Part shown: piece after piece, positions 35,756-44,160 of the stretch
Position numbering within the stretch: position 1 is the stretch's first letter
How the letters are laid out: each line of letters opens with the position of its first letter
Source of the DNA: Lewinellaceae bacterium
GTDB lineage: Bacteria > Bacteroidota > Bacteroidia > Chitinophagales > Saprospiraceae
DNA length: 64,000 bases
Direction of reading: 5' to 3'
Assembly (NCBI GenBank): GCA_020636005.1
Contig: JACJYR010000002.1
Coordinates: forward strand, 248,001 to 312,000
The notes under the pieces: model-generated
Told to the model about the DNA's origin: nothing
Database searches by the model: none
What the model saw: only the letters and a program-made list of their open reading frames with translations
Position numbers and translations under genes: made by a program

Positions 35756-36817
35756 ATGACCACCCTGAACATCAATGAAGACTTCAACAGGAGCAAGATC
35801 TACGAGAAAATGGACTACGCTCCCGAGCCGGCAGGCTACTCCTCCAACATCCCCTGGATCGTGCAGCAGCAGATAGCCGCCACCAATGGTATCCATTACG
35901 TGGACCGCATTGGAAAGCTGAAAGACTATCCGATCTTCGAACTGCCGGTGCCCGCCGTTTCGGGCGACAAACTGATGCTTGACATCGGCAACGGTTGGGG
36001 CCGTTGGCTGGTGGCCGGTGCCAACAAGGGCTACATCCCTGTCGGCCTCGACATCCGCCTGGAATTCTGCCGGACGGCATTGAAAAGCCTTCAATTGCAG
36101 GGAAAAAAAGGCTATTCCGTGGTGGGCGACCTGGAAAACCTGCCCTTCAAGGACAACATCTTCGACCTCGTCTGGTCGTTCAGCGTCATCCAGCACACCC
36201 ACTATCAGCGGCTGAACAACTGCCTGGAACACGTCAACCGCATCCTCCACCGGGAAGGTTTTACCTACCTGGAATTCCCCAACAAAAATGGCATCCACAA
36301 CCGGTTCGGCCCTGTAAAAGCAAGTGCCCATGAAGTGGACGACATCAACAGTTGGTGCGTGCGCTACTACACGCCCAAGGAATACAAAGCTGTTTTTGAT
36401 AAATACCTGGACGGGTTTTCCTACGACAACCACAGTTTTCTCGGCATTGGTGTTTTGAAAGAAGACCTGAAATATGTTTCAACAAAAAATAAAGTGCTGT
36501 CGCTGGCATCGCTGGTCTTATCAGCACTCACCCACGTAGTGCCGGGCATGAAAAACCTGTCGGACAGCCTGTACATTCGTTCCTCCAAAAAGGAAAAGCA
36601 GCCGGCAGACAAGGACAGCCTCTCGCTTTTCCTGCAATCCCATCACCGGCAGTGGGACAACCTCAACGTGGTGCCTTTGCTGCGCTGCCCCAAGTTTGGC
36701 GGGGATTTGACCTTAAGTACTGACCGGAAAAAGTTGCTGGCGTTGGAGGCAGGTATCGCCTACCCGGTAGAATGCGGCATTCCCATCCTGGTAAAAAGCG
36801 AAGCGAGGGCCATGTAG
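35756..36817 (+). CDS. class I SAM methyltransferase with Trm112-like C-terminal tail
   Basis: 353 residues. A Rossmann methyltransferase domain (about 60-210) shows motif I LMLDIGNGWGRWLVAG, motif II PVGLDIR and the DLENLPFKDNIFDLVWSFSV block typical of Methyltransf_11. After a helical, basic region (about 235-300), the last 45 residues (LNVVPLLRCPKFGGDLTLST ... AYPVECGIPILV) look like a Trm112/YcaR zinc-ribbon-like module, but with one Cys where the family has CPxC. Trm112 modules usually activate methyltransferases from a separate protein, so the fusion hints at self-activation. The substrate is unknown; could be a small molecule, polysaccharide or lipid. Confidence 0.85.
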   Translation: MTTLNINEDFNRSKIYEKMDYAPEPAGYSSNIPWIVQQQIAATNGIHYVDRIGKLKDYPIFELPVPAVSGDKLMLDIGNGWGRWLVAGANKGYIPVGLDIRLEFCRTALKSLQLQGKKGYSVVGDLENLPFKDNIFDLVWSFSVIQHTHYQRLNNCLEHVNRILHREGFTYLEFPNKNGIHNRFGPVKASAHEVDDINSWCVRYYTPKEYKAVFDKYLDGFSYDNHSFLGIGVLKEDLKYVSTKNKVLSLASLVLSALTHVVPGMKNLSDSLYIRSSKKEKQPADKDSLSLFLQSHHRQWDNLNVVPLLRCPKFGGDLTLSTDRKKLLALEAGIAYPVECGIPILVKSEARAM

Positions 36818-36929
36818 GTTTCTGGCAGGAATTTTCATTGCTGGCAATCCTTCCTTGCCTTTCCCTTGAGCGAGGCGGCAATTACTTATCATTCGAAGTT
36901 GCATATAAAAAATGGAACGGTTCATATTC

Positions 36930-37012
36930 TGCGTTTCACACAAAGGCTCAAAGGCACAAAGATTTGATATTGAGCGTTTTGCGACTTTACGACCTTGTGT
37001 GAGACGCATTTT
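36930..37012. repeat. inverted repeat in the gap before the SARP gene
   Basis: Arms GCGTTTCACACAAAGG (from about 36930) and CCTTGTGTGAGACGC (ending about 37007), with small mismatches, around a spacer containing CAAAGGCTCAAAGGCACAAA. It lies between two convergent genes (ends 36817 and 37043), so it may act as a 3-prime structure. Confidence 0.55.
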
Positions 37013-37042
37013 TTTTGAACGGTGCCAATAAAATGCCCGCAA

Positions 37043-38299
37043 TCAGCCCGTCAGGATTTGCTCATACAGATTGGTAGTTTCCCGCCCAGGCAGCACGCTC
37101 AATTCCTCTTTCAGGTGGTCCCTGCATTTTTGGAATTGCCGGATGGCCTTATCCCTCATGCCCAGTTGATGGTAGCAGGCCATTAGCCGCCGGTGCGTTT
37201 CCTCCAGTGCGGAGTCCCGCACCAGTGCCTCCTGGCACAGCTTGAGGCAGATGGAATATTTTTCTTTTTTAAAAAAATGGGCGCTCAACCTATTGAGGAT
37301 GACCAGCCATTCTTCCTTGTATCTTTCCCGTTCCCACGTTGTCCATTCTTCATAGCCAAGATCCTCCAAAAAGTCGCCCCTGTAATAGGCGAATGCCTGG
37401 TAGTATTTGTCCACGGCGGCTTCGATGCCCGATTCCTGTTCTATCCGGCGGCCGTTTTCCCAATAAGCCTGGAAACAATCAATGTCCCGCTCGACCAGGA
37501 GGGCGGGGTTGATGCTGTAGCATTCATTTTCAAAAGTGATCACCTCCATATCGGGGGCTATTGTAGCAAAGGCCCGCCGCAGCGTATGGATGTGGACATT
37601 GAGGCAGTTGCGGGCGGAGTCGGGCTGGGCGTCTTTCCAGAAATGTTCTATCAGGAGGTCCCGGTAAACAGGCTTTGGGTATCTGTCCAGTAAAAAAGCA
37701 AGCAGGGACTTGGCCTTTTTACCGCTCAACGGCAATGATTGCCCTTTTACCAAAACGGTAAGCGGCCCCAGCAACTGTGCCTGTATATCGATGGAAATCG
37801 CTTCACTGGTCGTTTCTTGTTTGGTTAAAAAAGGTGACCCGGAAAATTTCAGCACTGCCAATGAATGGTTGGGGCGGGTAATAAACGAAGTCTTGCACCA
37901 ACCCAACCAGGAAGGCATTTTTCCCCACCAGTGGGCAGGCTTGCTTTGGGCCTCTTCTGTTATTTTTTGCAGGGAATTGGCCAGTTCTTCCGAAGGGAAA
38001 GGAAAAAACAGGTAATCGAGGGCGCCCATCCTGAATATTTCTGCAATGTCATTGGCAGGAGGGGCCGGGCCGGTCACCAAAATGGGCAGCCCTGGGAACG
38101 CTTGTTTTACTTTAATAAATAGTTCAAGTCCGTTGGTGAGCGGGGGGTGGTGGCAGATAAGGGCAACCAGAAATTTATCCTGGCTCAATTCGCCAATGTC
38201 CTTCAGGGTTGAACATTCCCAAGTCAGAGGAATTTGACGGCGGATGTGGTGTTCGATACATGAATTGCTTCCGATCAGGGCAAGCTTCTGGGGATGCAT
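37043..38299 (-). CDS. SARP/BTAD transcriptional regulator with a degenerate receiver domain
   Basis: 418 residues in three parts. (1) Residues about 1-115 follow a CheY-like pattern (ALICHHPPLTNGLELFIKVK, GALDYLFFPFPSEEL), but the phospho-acceptor Asp, the acidic pair and the conserved Lys are replaced. (2) A winged helix of the SARP/OmpR type (QLLGPLTVLVKGQSLPLSGK ... LNVHIHTLRRAF). (3) A C-terminal BTAD tetratricopeptide-like domain (VERDIDCFQAYWENG ... LKLCQEALVRD ... QFQKCRDHLKEEL). A DNA-binding activator whose signal is not phosphorylation, if the receiver reading is right. Stands alone; targets unknown. Confidence 0.85.
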   Translation of the reverse strand: MHPQKLALIGSNSCIEHHIRRQIPLTWECSTLKDIGELSQDKFLVALICHHPPLTNGLELFIKVKQAFPGLPILVTGPAPPANDIAEIFRMGALDYLFFPFPSEELANSLQKITEEAQSKPAHWWGKMPSWLGWCKTSFITRPNHSLAVLKFSGSPFLTKQETTSEAISIDIQAQLLGPLTVLVKGQSLPLSGKKAKSLLAFLLDRYPKPVYRDLLIEHFWKDAQPDSARNCLNVHIHTLRRAFATIAPDMEVITFENECYSINPALLVERDIDCFQAYWENGRRIEQESGIEAAVDKYYQAFAYYRGDFLEDLGYEEWTTWERERYKEEWLVILNRLSAHFFKKEKYSICLKLCQEALVRDSALEETHRRLMACYHQLGMRDKAIRQFQKCRDHLKEELSVLPGRETTNLYEQILTG

Positions 38300-39156
38300 G
38301 GTTTTCTGTATTTAGGTTTGAGTTAAATGGCAATACAGTCCACTCAAAGGATGTTTTTCAGTCTTTTTGAGAATACAAGTATTTCCAGCCTTACCGAATG
38401 GCTGGAATGGTTTTTCCTCCCTGGAATCTGAACTTGAAAATGGTGTTGGATAAGCTGCAGCGAAAATATTGCAGAAGCTGGAAGTGTAGTTTTTAAATGC
38501 TGGCTAATGGCCGCAAGACGCTTTGTGTTCGCCAAAGTTAAATAACTTTTTTATCTATCGAACATAAAAGTCAAGTGTGTTTTCAAGTATTTTGGGTTCC
38601 TAATAATATGGGTGAAGCGGCCAATGAGGATCGAAGGAAAAATAAAATGACCGTGTGTTTTTCCTTTTATCCCAAGCTGGTCTTTGAGAAGCCAGGTTAT
38701 TTTATGCAGTGGTACGTGTCAGGTTTCTTCAGATAAAATAACCCGGCCGCTCGAAGATGAAAGTAATTTTCCCAGACACGCTCCACTTTAATAAAGCATG
38801 TAAAATGCTTTTTGACACTTTTCAAAAGGAGGTTTTGGGGGTGAAAATTGCAGGCAATTGTTTTTGTTTAACGCTAAACTTGACGCCAATTGATTTTGTG
38901 CAAATGAGCAACAGGGTTTAGATGGTTGAGAAGGGCTGAGATGGTTTATTCCTCAACCCTTCTCAACCATTTCAACCCGCTCAACAAAAAATACGGGTTG
39001 CACAAAACCCTTTAGTATGGAGTATGAAAAGGCGCAGCGCCCCGGCCATATTATGGCAAGATTGCCTGGGTGCTGCCCTTAAGAAAAGCGCTCAATGGAT
39101 ACAAGCAATTTTCACCACCCGCATCCCTGCTCAAAAAGTCGTGAAACCTCAGTGTA
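38300..39156. other. long intergenic region with repeat remnants
   Basis: 857 bp between the SARP regulator start and the peroxidase stop. It contains a 20-bp remnant of the dispersed element end (AGGATCGAAGGAAAAATAA at about 38627-38646), a nested inverted repeat at 38894-39007 and otherwise low-information AT-rich sequence. No supported ORF. Confidence 0.45.
38894..39007. repeat. nested inverted-repeat element with TTTTGTGCAA ends
   Basis: Outer ends TTTTGTGCAA (38894-38903) and TTGCACAAAA (38998-39007) are perfect inverted copies 114 bp apart. Inside is a second inverted pair, ATGGTTGAGAAGGG and CCCTTCTCAACCAT. A similar unit with the same 8-bp ends is found at 59817-59898. Confidence 0.65.
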
Positions 39157-40608
39157 TTAAGCGGCGACCAACATGGCACTTTCCAGCAGGGTTTTCATGG
39201 ACATGGTGCCGTCCGCCGTCAAATTGGGCTGCCAGTTGCGGTTGTTTCCAAAGAAAGAACTTGAGTCGAGTTCGAGCAGTCCGAGGAGTACTTCTGCCAC
39301 AATAGTAGCGCCAACGGGGCCAAGCCCTTCACCGGGTTTGTGGCCGTCGTAATCTTTCCTGCCCAGCACTTCGGCCTCCGCCAAAAGGTAGAACCATAAG
39401 GGTGTGCCACGTTTCAGGTTGATCTGGTATGGATGTGTTTGCTGTTTGACAAAATCGTGGACACGCTTAATTTCATCGGCCGGGCGTCCCATCCTTTCGG
39501 CCAGGCTTTCGCCGCTGGGCATCAAAAAACTGTTGGCCCGCAGCATGTTCCGGGTGGCCAGTGATTTTTCCGCAGGGTTGGAGGAAGGGAAAAACGGCAG
39601 GCTGAGCAGGGTACTGGCCATCTTGGTGTCGAGGTTGTTGGCCTTTTGTTCCAGGCCGCTGCCGAAGTTGAAAAATGCCTCCCAATCAACGATTTGGCTT
39701 TCGTCGGTGATGGGGCTGAAACCAAATCCAAGCTCCCGGGAAAAGAGGTTGAGCTTGGGGCCATTGGGCTGCAACTTGAGCTTGTGCGGTACCATGCTGT
39801 GGCCAAAGCGGTAGGCGGCCACGGAAAACTCCACCGGCAAATAAGGCCGGGAGCAGGGAGTGTAAAACTTCCGCCCTTCGCTCAAAATTTTATCCACTAC
39901 TTCCTCGCCGGCAATGAGCGGCAGGAATTCGTTGACGATGATCCACTGGTAATTCCAGCTCGCCTCCTTCCTGGCCACTTCGTACAGTTCTTTGGCGCTG
40001 GCCCCGGGACGGGCATCGGCAGTTTTTTCGTACAGGAAATTATAAAAACGAATCATAGCCAGTTGGAACTGCGAAAGGATGCGGTTTTCGTCGTTGCGGG
40101 AATCCCCGATAATGGCCGTGCCGGAGGCGGTGCGTGCCAGGTCGTTGGCTGCAAGCCATTCTGGCTGGCCGTAGTTTTTGTTGGTTTCGCCGGTCAGCAA
40201 CCGGTGGTCCTGGTCTTTTTTCACATAGAGGAACGGCTCATCGTCGGGACCTTCCCCGAAAATGCAGTCCAGATCAAGGTTGGGCGTTCGGAAGTTTTCG
40301 ATTTCTTCCGGGTGGTTGATTTTATCCAAAGACGAACTGGGATCGAAGGTGATGTCGTGGTCAATAAACTGGCCGAAAAACACCATGCCCAGCGGGAACG
40401 TATTGGTGGTGAGTGGGTTCGTCCCGCCGTCCATGGGGCCATTCGGCGCACCGAGCTTGGCAAGCTCGCCAGGGCCTGTATAGAGCGGCGGCAGTTTTCT
40501 GAACATTCTCCCGAACCGTCCAATTCGCTCCGCCTCAAAAGACTGGTGCCGGCACATTGCGTTCATCGGGTCTTTGCTTTGATTTCCATGGTGGCTCTTG
40601 TTTGCCAT
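39157..40608 (-). CDS. animal-type haem peroxidase family protein
   Basis: 483 residues with no signal peptide. Member of the peroxidase-cyclooxygenase (animal haem peroxidase) superfamily. The distal site GQFIDHDITFDPSS holds the distal His and the haem-ester Asp (HD pair). A Ca-binding-like region and the helix QFQLAMIRFYNFLYEK follow. The proximal His lies in AAYRFGHSMVPHKL. Bacterial members of this superfamily oxidise halides or small aromatics. The lack of an N-terminal export signal is noteworthy, although a C-terminal sorting signal is absent too. No related gene is adjacent. Confidence 0.88.
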   Translation of the reverse strand: MANKSHHGNQSKDPMNAMCRHQSFEAERIGRFGRMFRKLPPLYTGPGELAKLGAPNGPMDGGTNPLTTNTFPLGMVFFGQFIDHDITFDPSSSLDKINHPEEIENFRTPNLDLDCIFGEGPDDEPFLYVKKDQDHRLLTGETNKNYGQPEWLAANDLARTASGTAIIGDSRNDENRILSQFQLAMIRFYNFLYEKTADARPGASAKELYEVARKEASWNYQWIIVNEFLPLIAGEEVVDKILSEGRKFYTPCSRPYLPVEFSVAAYRFGHSMVPHKLKLQPNGPKLNLFSRELGFGFSPITDESQIVDWEAFFNFGSGLEQKANNLDTKMASTLLSLPFFPSSNPAEKSLATRNMLRANSFLMPSGESLAERMGRPADEIKRVHDFVKQQTHPYQINLKRGTPLWFYLLAEAEVLGRKDYDGHKPGEGLGPVGATIVAEVLLGLLELDSSSFFGNNRNWQPNLTADGTMSMKTLLESAMLVAA

Positions 40609-41038
40609 GATTTGATGGGTTTTGTCCTTTTTGTGTTTTTGTCCAAACCCGGGGGGGCGAGGCTCAAAAACCAGGAAGGTTATTTAATGAAAATAAGCTT
40701 AAGAAATGTCATGGGATCATTTGGAATTGGTAAATTGGGGAATTAAAAAATTGATAATCAATGGTTTAATTTCTTGACTTGCCTTTTTTCCAATAATTAT
40801 TGCTGGGTCAATGTTGTGACTGTGGTTACATCTTCTTTTTAGGGATAACCCCGTTTGACCTGCACTTTATTGCATATAAAATAAAAAGGTAACATGAACA
40901 TTCTCCAATTATTATCCGATTAGCATACACGGGGTATTTTTTCAAAAATACCCAACAAACCCTTTTCTGTTGTGGCAGCATTTTTGTCAAAACCCTCCCT
41001 AATCGGCTATATGACGCCGTCAAAAAAAATATTCGCTG
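40609..41038. other. intergenic region with a hairpin
   Basis: 430 bp, AT-rich. Perfect hairpin GGGTATTTTT / AAAAATACCC at 40932-40953 with a TC loop. No ORF with support; it should hold promoters for the peroxidase gene (left) and the small gene at 41039. Confidence 0.4.
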
Positions 41039-41263
41039 ATGGAAAATTATTCATTCGATATCTTCAACCAGGAACAGCACCAATGCCTCAGCCACCGGGA
41101 AGGCGACTGGATTATTTTCCATTGCCCCATCTGCAAGGACTACGAGCGGCGCATCAACTGGAAAACCAGGGAAGTGAAAGTGAGAAGAGGCAGTTCCACT
41201 GCTGCCCACGCCGGCTCCCATGCCCCGGTATCTTCCGATGTTGAGAATTTCAGCATCAATTAA
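41039..41263 (+). CDS. small putative metal-binding protein, 74 residues
   Basis: The core GDWIIFHCPICKDYERRIN has a CPxC pair followed by a Tyr/Arg-rich strand and KTREVKVRRGSSTAAHAGSH. This looks like the short one-knuckle proteins found in Saprospiria, but I cannot name the family. Starts at ATG 41039. It stands alone between gene-poor stretches. A different open frame overlapping at 40972-41244 has no such features. Confidence 0.5.
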   Translation: MENYSFDIFNQEQHQCLSHREGDWIIFHCPICKDYERRINWKTREVKVRRGSSTAAHAGSHAPVSSDVENFSIN

Positions 41264-41688
41264 CGCGGACAAGTATTGCGCAGCCCGCTCCGAAAACTCT
41301 CCTGATTTTTAATACCTTTCGTTTATCAATCCAGCTATCGCTCTTCCCTTCTTCGAGGTGAAATACAGACTTTTAGGTGAAGAGGCCGGGTTATCAAACC
41401 CGGCAGTTTGGGGCTTTTAGGTGGAGAGGCCGGGTTATCAAACCCGGCAGTTTGGGGCCGGAACCGCCGGGTTTGATAACCCGGCCTCCCAAAACTGAAA
41501 CGGTGCTGAAATGCCCACTCCATCTTAAAGAGGGGATGAGCGCCAGCTATTTACAGCAGTTTACTGTACGCTGATCGCTTTTGGCCTTTGGCAGTTGGCA
41601 AAAGCCAATGGCCAACTGCCAACAGCTAATAGCAAACCGACAAAACCATCCGTGTTTTAGTATAATTGTGGTGCCAGCAACTGTTTCT
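41264..41688. other. intergenic region crowded with short repeats
   Basis: 425 bp holding the tandem and inverted copies at 41370-41490 and an inverted word pair at 41590-41620 (GGCAGTTGGC / GCCAACTGCC). No ORF with support. Confidence 0.45.
41370..41490. repeat. 44-bp tandem duplication plus inverted copy
   Basis: Two adjacent 44-bp units (41370-41413 and 41414-41457) differ at one base. Each contains the palindrome GCCGGGTTATCAAACCCGGC. A third, inverted copy of the palindromic part (GCCGGGTTTGATAACCCGGC) is at 41466-41490. Confidence 0.85.
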
Positions 41689-43029
41689 TCACACGCTGCA
41701 ACCACAGTTGGCAGATCGCATAAAACTATCCACGACATCTTTTTTACTGGCAGGCGTGCTATCCGGCAATTTGGTGTGCAGGATTTCTGAAAACCCAATT
41801 ATCGCTTCCTTTTCATGGTAGGTTTCAAAAATCACCGTCGTTCCCTTTCCGTTTATAAACTCTTCCACCATGCTTATCTTGGGCGGTGGGGCCGGCCTTT
41901 CGCCTTTCAGGAAGTCAGTGTTGAAACTGACCTTTTTTTGCTTCCCTTCCACAAATTCACGGAGATCCACTTTTGACCGGAGCATCGCATCCACCACATC
42001 CTCACCATTTGAAGTCCGGCTGGCCTCCACCAGTGGGTTTATTTTTTCATTTCTGATAAATGCGTCCACCTCGTTTTCGGCTGGTGCCGGCTCAGGGGGC
42101 AGCGATGTTTTGCGCAGCATTTCCCTAACCTCCCGGGGCGAAAAGTCTTTGCTGGCTTTCGCACCCTTGTCTTCATTCATAAAAGCCACGATAACATCGT
42201 CGAGCGAGGGCTGTTTCACAATTTTGGGCTGGGCGGGGTTGGGAAGGTCTTCCCCGGCTGCTGTTTCCGTAGCAGGGGTGCCTGCTATTTTGCCGTTGCC
42301 ATTTTGCCCGGTAAGTGTATGGCCGTTCCCTCCGGGCGATGTTGGCATTGTCATTTGGTTGGTTGGGGGCGGTGCAGCCATCTTGTTCCCAAGGGCATTT
42401 TCAAAGTTTTGCTTCCATTCTTCGGGAAGATAGAACATAATAAACTCGGTGATTTTTTCCCCCGATAATGTTTGGAAAGTAGCCTGGTTTTGGGTCAGCA
42501 CATGGGTGATCTGTACGCCGAGCGGTTCGCCATAAACTTTTACGGAAAACGAATGCCTTGGCAGGTCGGTGGGGAAGGTGGAACGGCTACTTTGGCTGGT
42601 TGCCGGCTGCGTTTCAGGCACTGCATTTTGCGGGGTGCCGGCATCAATTTCCTCTTCCCGTTCGAAAATGGGTGGGTTGTCCATGACCATCAATAATTTT
42701 TTTGCAGCTTCCATTTCGGCCACAGCGGAAAAGGTAGGGCTTTGCCCGATGGCCTGGTGGTTGCCTGCTTTTATGATAAAATATGGGTTGTTTTTATCGT
42801 CCGATACCTCAAAACGCTCAGGTTTTGGCGAGTTGGCAATGACCGACTGGATGGCATTTTCCCTGCTCCGGGCACTTTTATAGGGCTGGCTGTAAAGCAC
42901 GGCCCGCCCCGCCTCATTGTTGAAATGGAAATAGAAATTGCCATCTTCCTGGTTTTGAAAACATTCAAAGCCATATTTTCCGGTGACGGAGGTTTCGCTG
43001 AAATGGTAGCTGTCAGTTTGAGGTTTCAT
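41689..43029 (-). CDS. DUF1508 (YegP-like) domain protein with long low-complexity tail
   Basis: 446 residues, no signal peptide. The first 120 residues carry DUF1508-type repeats: FECFQNQEDGNFYFHFNNEA and AVLYSQPYKSARSRENAIQS, and then KPERFEVSDDKNNPYFIIKA. The remaining 320 residues are rich in Pro, Thr, Gly, Glu and Gln, with short helices (EDKGAKASKDFSPREVREML) and two near-repeats containing VDSFMRS/VDAFIRN/VDAMLRS. The repeated [I/V]xxVD[A/S][F/M][M/L/I]R[S/N] motif suggests several copies of one short binding helix. Its partner is unknown. Confidence 0.7.
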   Translation of the reverse strand: MKPQTDSYHFSETSVTGKYGFECFQNQEDGNFYFHFNNEAGRAVLYSQPYKSARSRENAIQSVIANSPKPERFEVSDDKNNPYFIIKAGNHQAIGQSPTFSAVAEMEAAKKLLMVMDNPPIFEREEEIDAGTPQNAVPETQPATSQSSRSTFPTDLPRHSFSVKVYGEPLGVQITHVLTQNQATFQTLSGEKITEFIMFYLPEEWKQNFENALGNKMAAPPPTNQMTMPTSPGGNGHTLTGQNGNGKIAGTPATETAAGEDLPNPAQPKIVKQPSLDDVIVAFMNEDKGAKASKDFSPREVREMLRKTSLPPEPAPAENEVDAFIRNEKINPLVEASRTSNGEDVVDAMLRSKVDLREFVEGKQKKVSFNTDFLKGERPAPPPKISMVEEFINGKGTTVIFETYHEKEAIIGFSEILHTKLPDSTPASKKDVVDSFMRSANCGCSV

Positions 43030-43166
43030 GTTTGATTTTTTGTAGCCGGCAACTCAAAAAGGGCTTGTGTCAAAGCTGCCAAATCCCCGCTTTCTGTCGG
43101 CCCGCTTTTTTGTGAATAATGATATGCCCCAAGCCGTTCAATGCCCCTGATCCCTTGCCTAATTGG

Positions 43167-43276
43167 TAACGATGAAAGAACAGCTTCCCGATTTTGATTT
43201 TGAAATCCCAAACTGGAAGGTTTTTTTTAAAAATAATCCCGCTTTCACATTGGGATTATTTTTCCTTCGATACTTA
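43167..43276 (+). repeat. 110-bp dispersed element, copy D
   Basis: Full-length plus-orientation copy starting TAACGATGAAAGAACAGC and ending CCTTCGATACTTA. The hairpin loop is TTCAC, opposite to copies A and B. Inside the gap between two leftward genes. Confidence 0.9.
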
Positions 43277-43320
43277 GCCCGGAAAAAAAGGGACATTGAA
43301 CAACCTTGAAACATTGGTGC

Positions 43321-43839
43321 TTAGTGGTACTGGTGGCCTTGTGGTTCGGAGTCTTCGTAAAAACGGAAAGCCCCAAGTTCTCCCATGGCGGCGACGGGCA
43401 GTGGGCGCCCACAGGAATCCTTCAGCGTGATGCAAACACAGATGTCGAAGATACCGGGCGGCACGGTGTTCTTCGGAATGGAACAGGTGACCTCATAGCA
43501 GTGGCCGGCCTTCGGCACAAATGGGATCATCTTCACCCGGATGTTGTCGGGCAGTTCAAATTCATTGATGCCTTTTTGTTCCATCAGGATTTCGAGGCAC
43601 CAGTCGCCGCAAAGTGCGTTCACCAGGCAGCCGATGGTGCACCACTTGAACTTCACGTTGAAGCCCTGGTCTGTCTGGATGAGGCGGGGAATGGTGTAGT
43701 CGCCTTCCCAGCAGGTGCAGTTGTCGTCGCCTTCCCAAAAGGCAACCGTGGCGCCGCCTTTGATCTTAAAGGAATTGGGGTCGGCCAGTTTTTCTTCGAA
43801 GAGGAGTTGTCCGGAAACTAAAGCATGAGCTTGTGCCAT
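43321..43839 (-). CDS. cysteine-rich hypothetical protein, 172 residues
   Basis: Opens MAQAHALVSGQLLFEEKLAD, no signal peptide. Contains about 11 Cys, grouped in pairs (NCTCWEG, WCTIGCLVNALCGDWCLEIL, HCYEVTC, FDICVCI), and an otherwise beta-rich composition. The pattern suggests a compact metal- or disulfide-stabilised beta-sandwich. Family not recognised. Leftward, with a gap to the DUF1508 gene occupied by repeat copy D. Confidence 0.65.
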   Translation of the reverse strand: MAQAHALVSGQLLFEEKLADPNSFKIKGGATVAFWEGDDNCTCWEGDYTIPRLIQTDQGFNVKFKWCTIGCLVNALCGDWCLEILMEQKGINEFELPDNIRVKMIPFVPKAGHCYEVTCSIPKNTVPPGIFDICVCITLKDSCGRPLPVAAMGELGAFRFYEDSEPQGHQYH

Positions 43840-44160
43840 GGTAGGTTGAAATTAGTGCCGTTCTTTATCCCAACAGGTTTCAGGCGGATGAGTGGTTACT
43901 CGTTGGAAGGTCGGATTGGCAGGTTGTTGAGGTAATGAAATATGTTGTTGCCCAAACCTGCCGCAAATTGTACCGGCCACCTTAAAGTGCTATTAAACAA
44001 GGCATAAGCAGCACTTAAATTCCAATAAAAAATTACATAAAAAACGGAGCCGGGCGATTTATTTTTGTTTTCCATGCTTTTGAAAGCGATTTGTGATTTT
44101 TCCAAAACAAAAAAGGCGGCCCACATGAGCCGCCTTTCTTCATTATCAAGCACTTTAAAA
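43840..44160. other. intergenic region between two leftward genes
   Basis: 321 bp. Contains the icd terminator (44112-44137); the remainder, which should hold the promoter of the Cys-rich gene, shows nothing else recognisable. Confidence 0.35.
44112..44137 (-). terminator. terminator after icd
   Basis: Perfect 9-bp arms AAAGGCGGC (44112-44120) and GCCGCCTTT (44129-44137), 8-nt loop, 24 bp past the icd stop, with a run of A (T on the minus strand) on the left. Confidence 0.7.
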
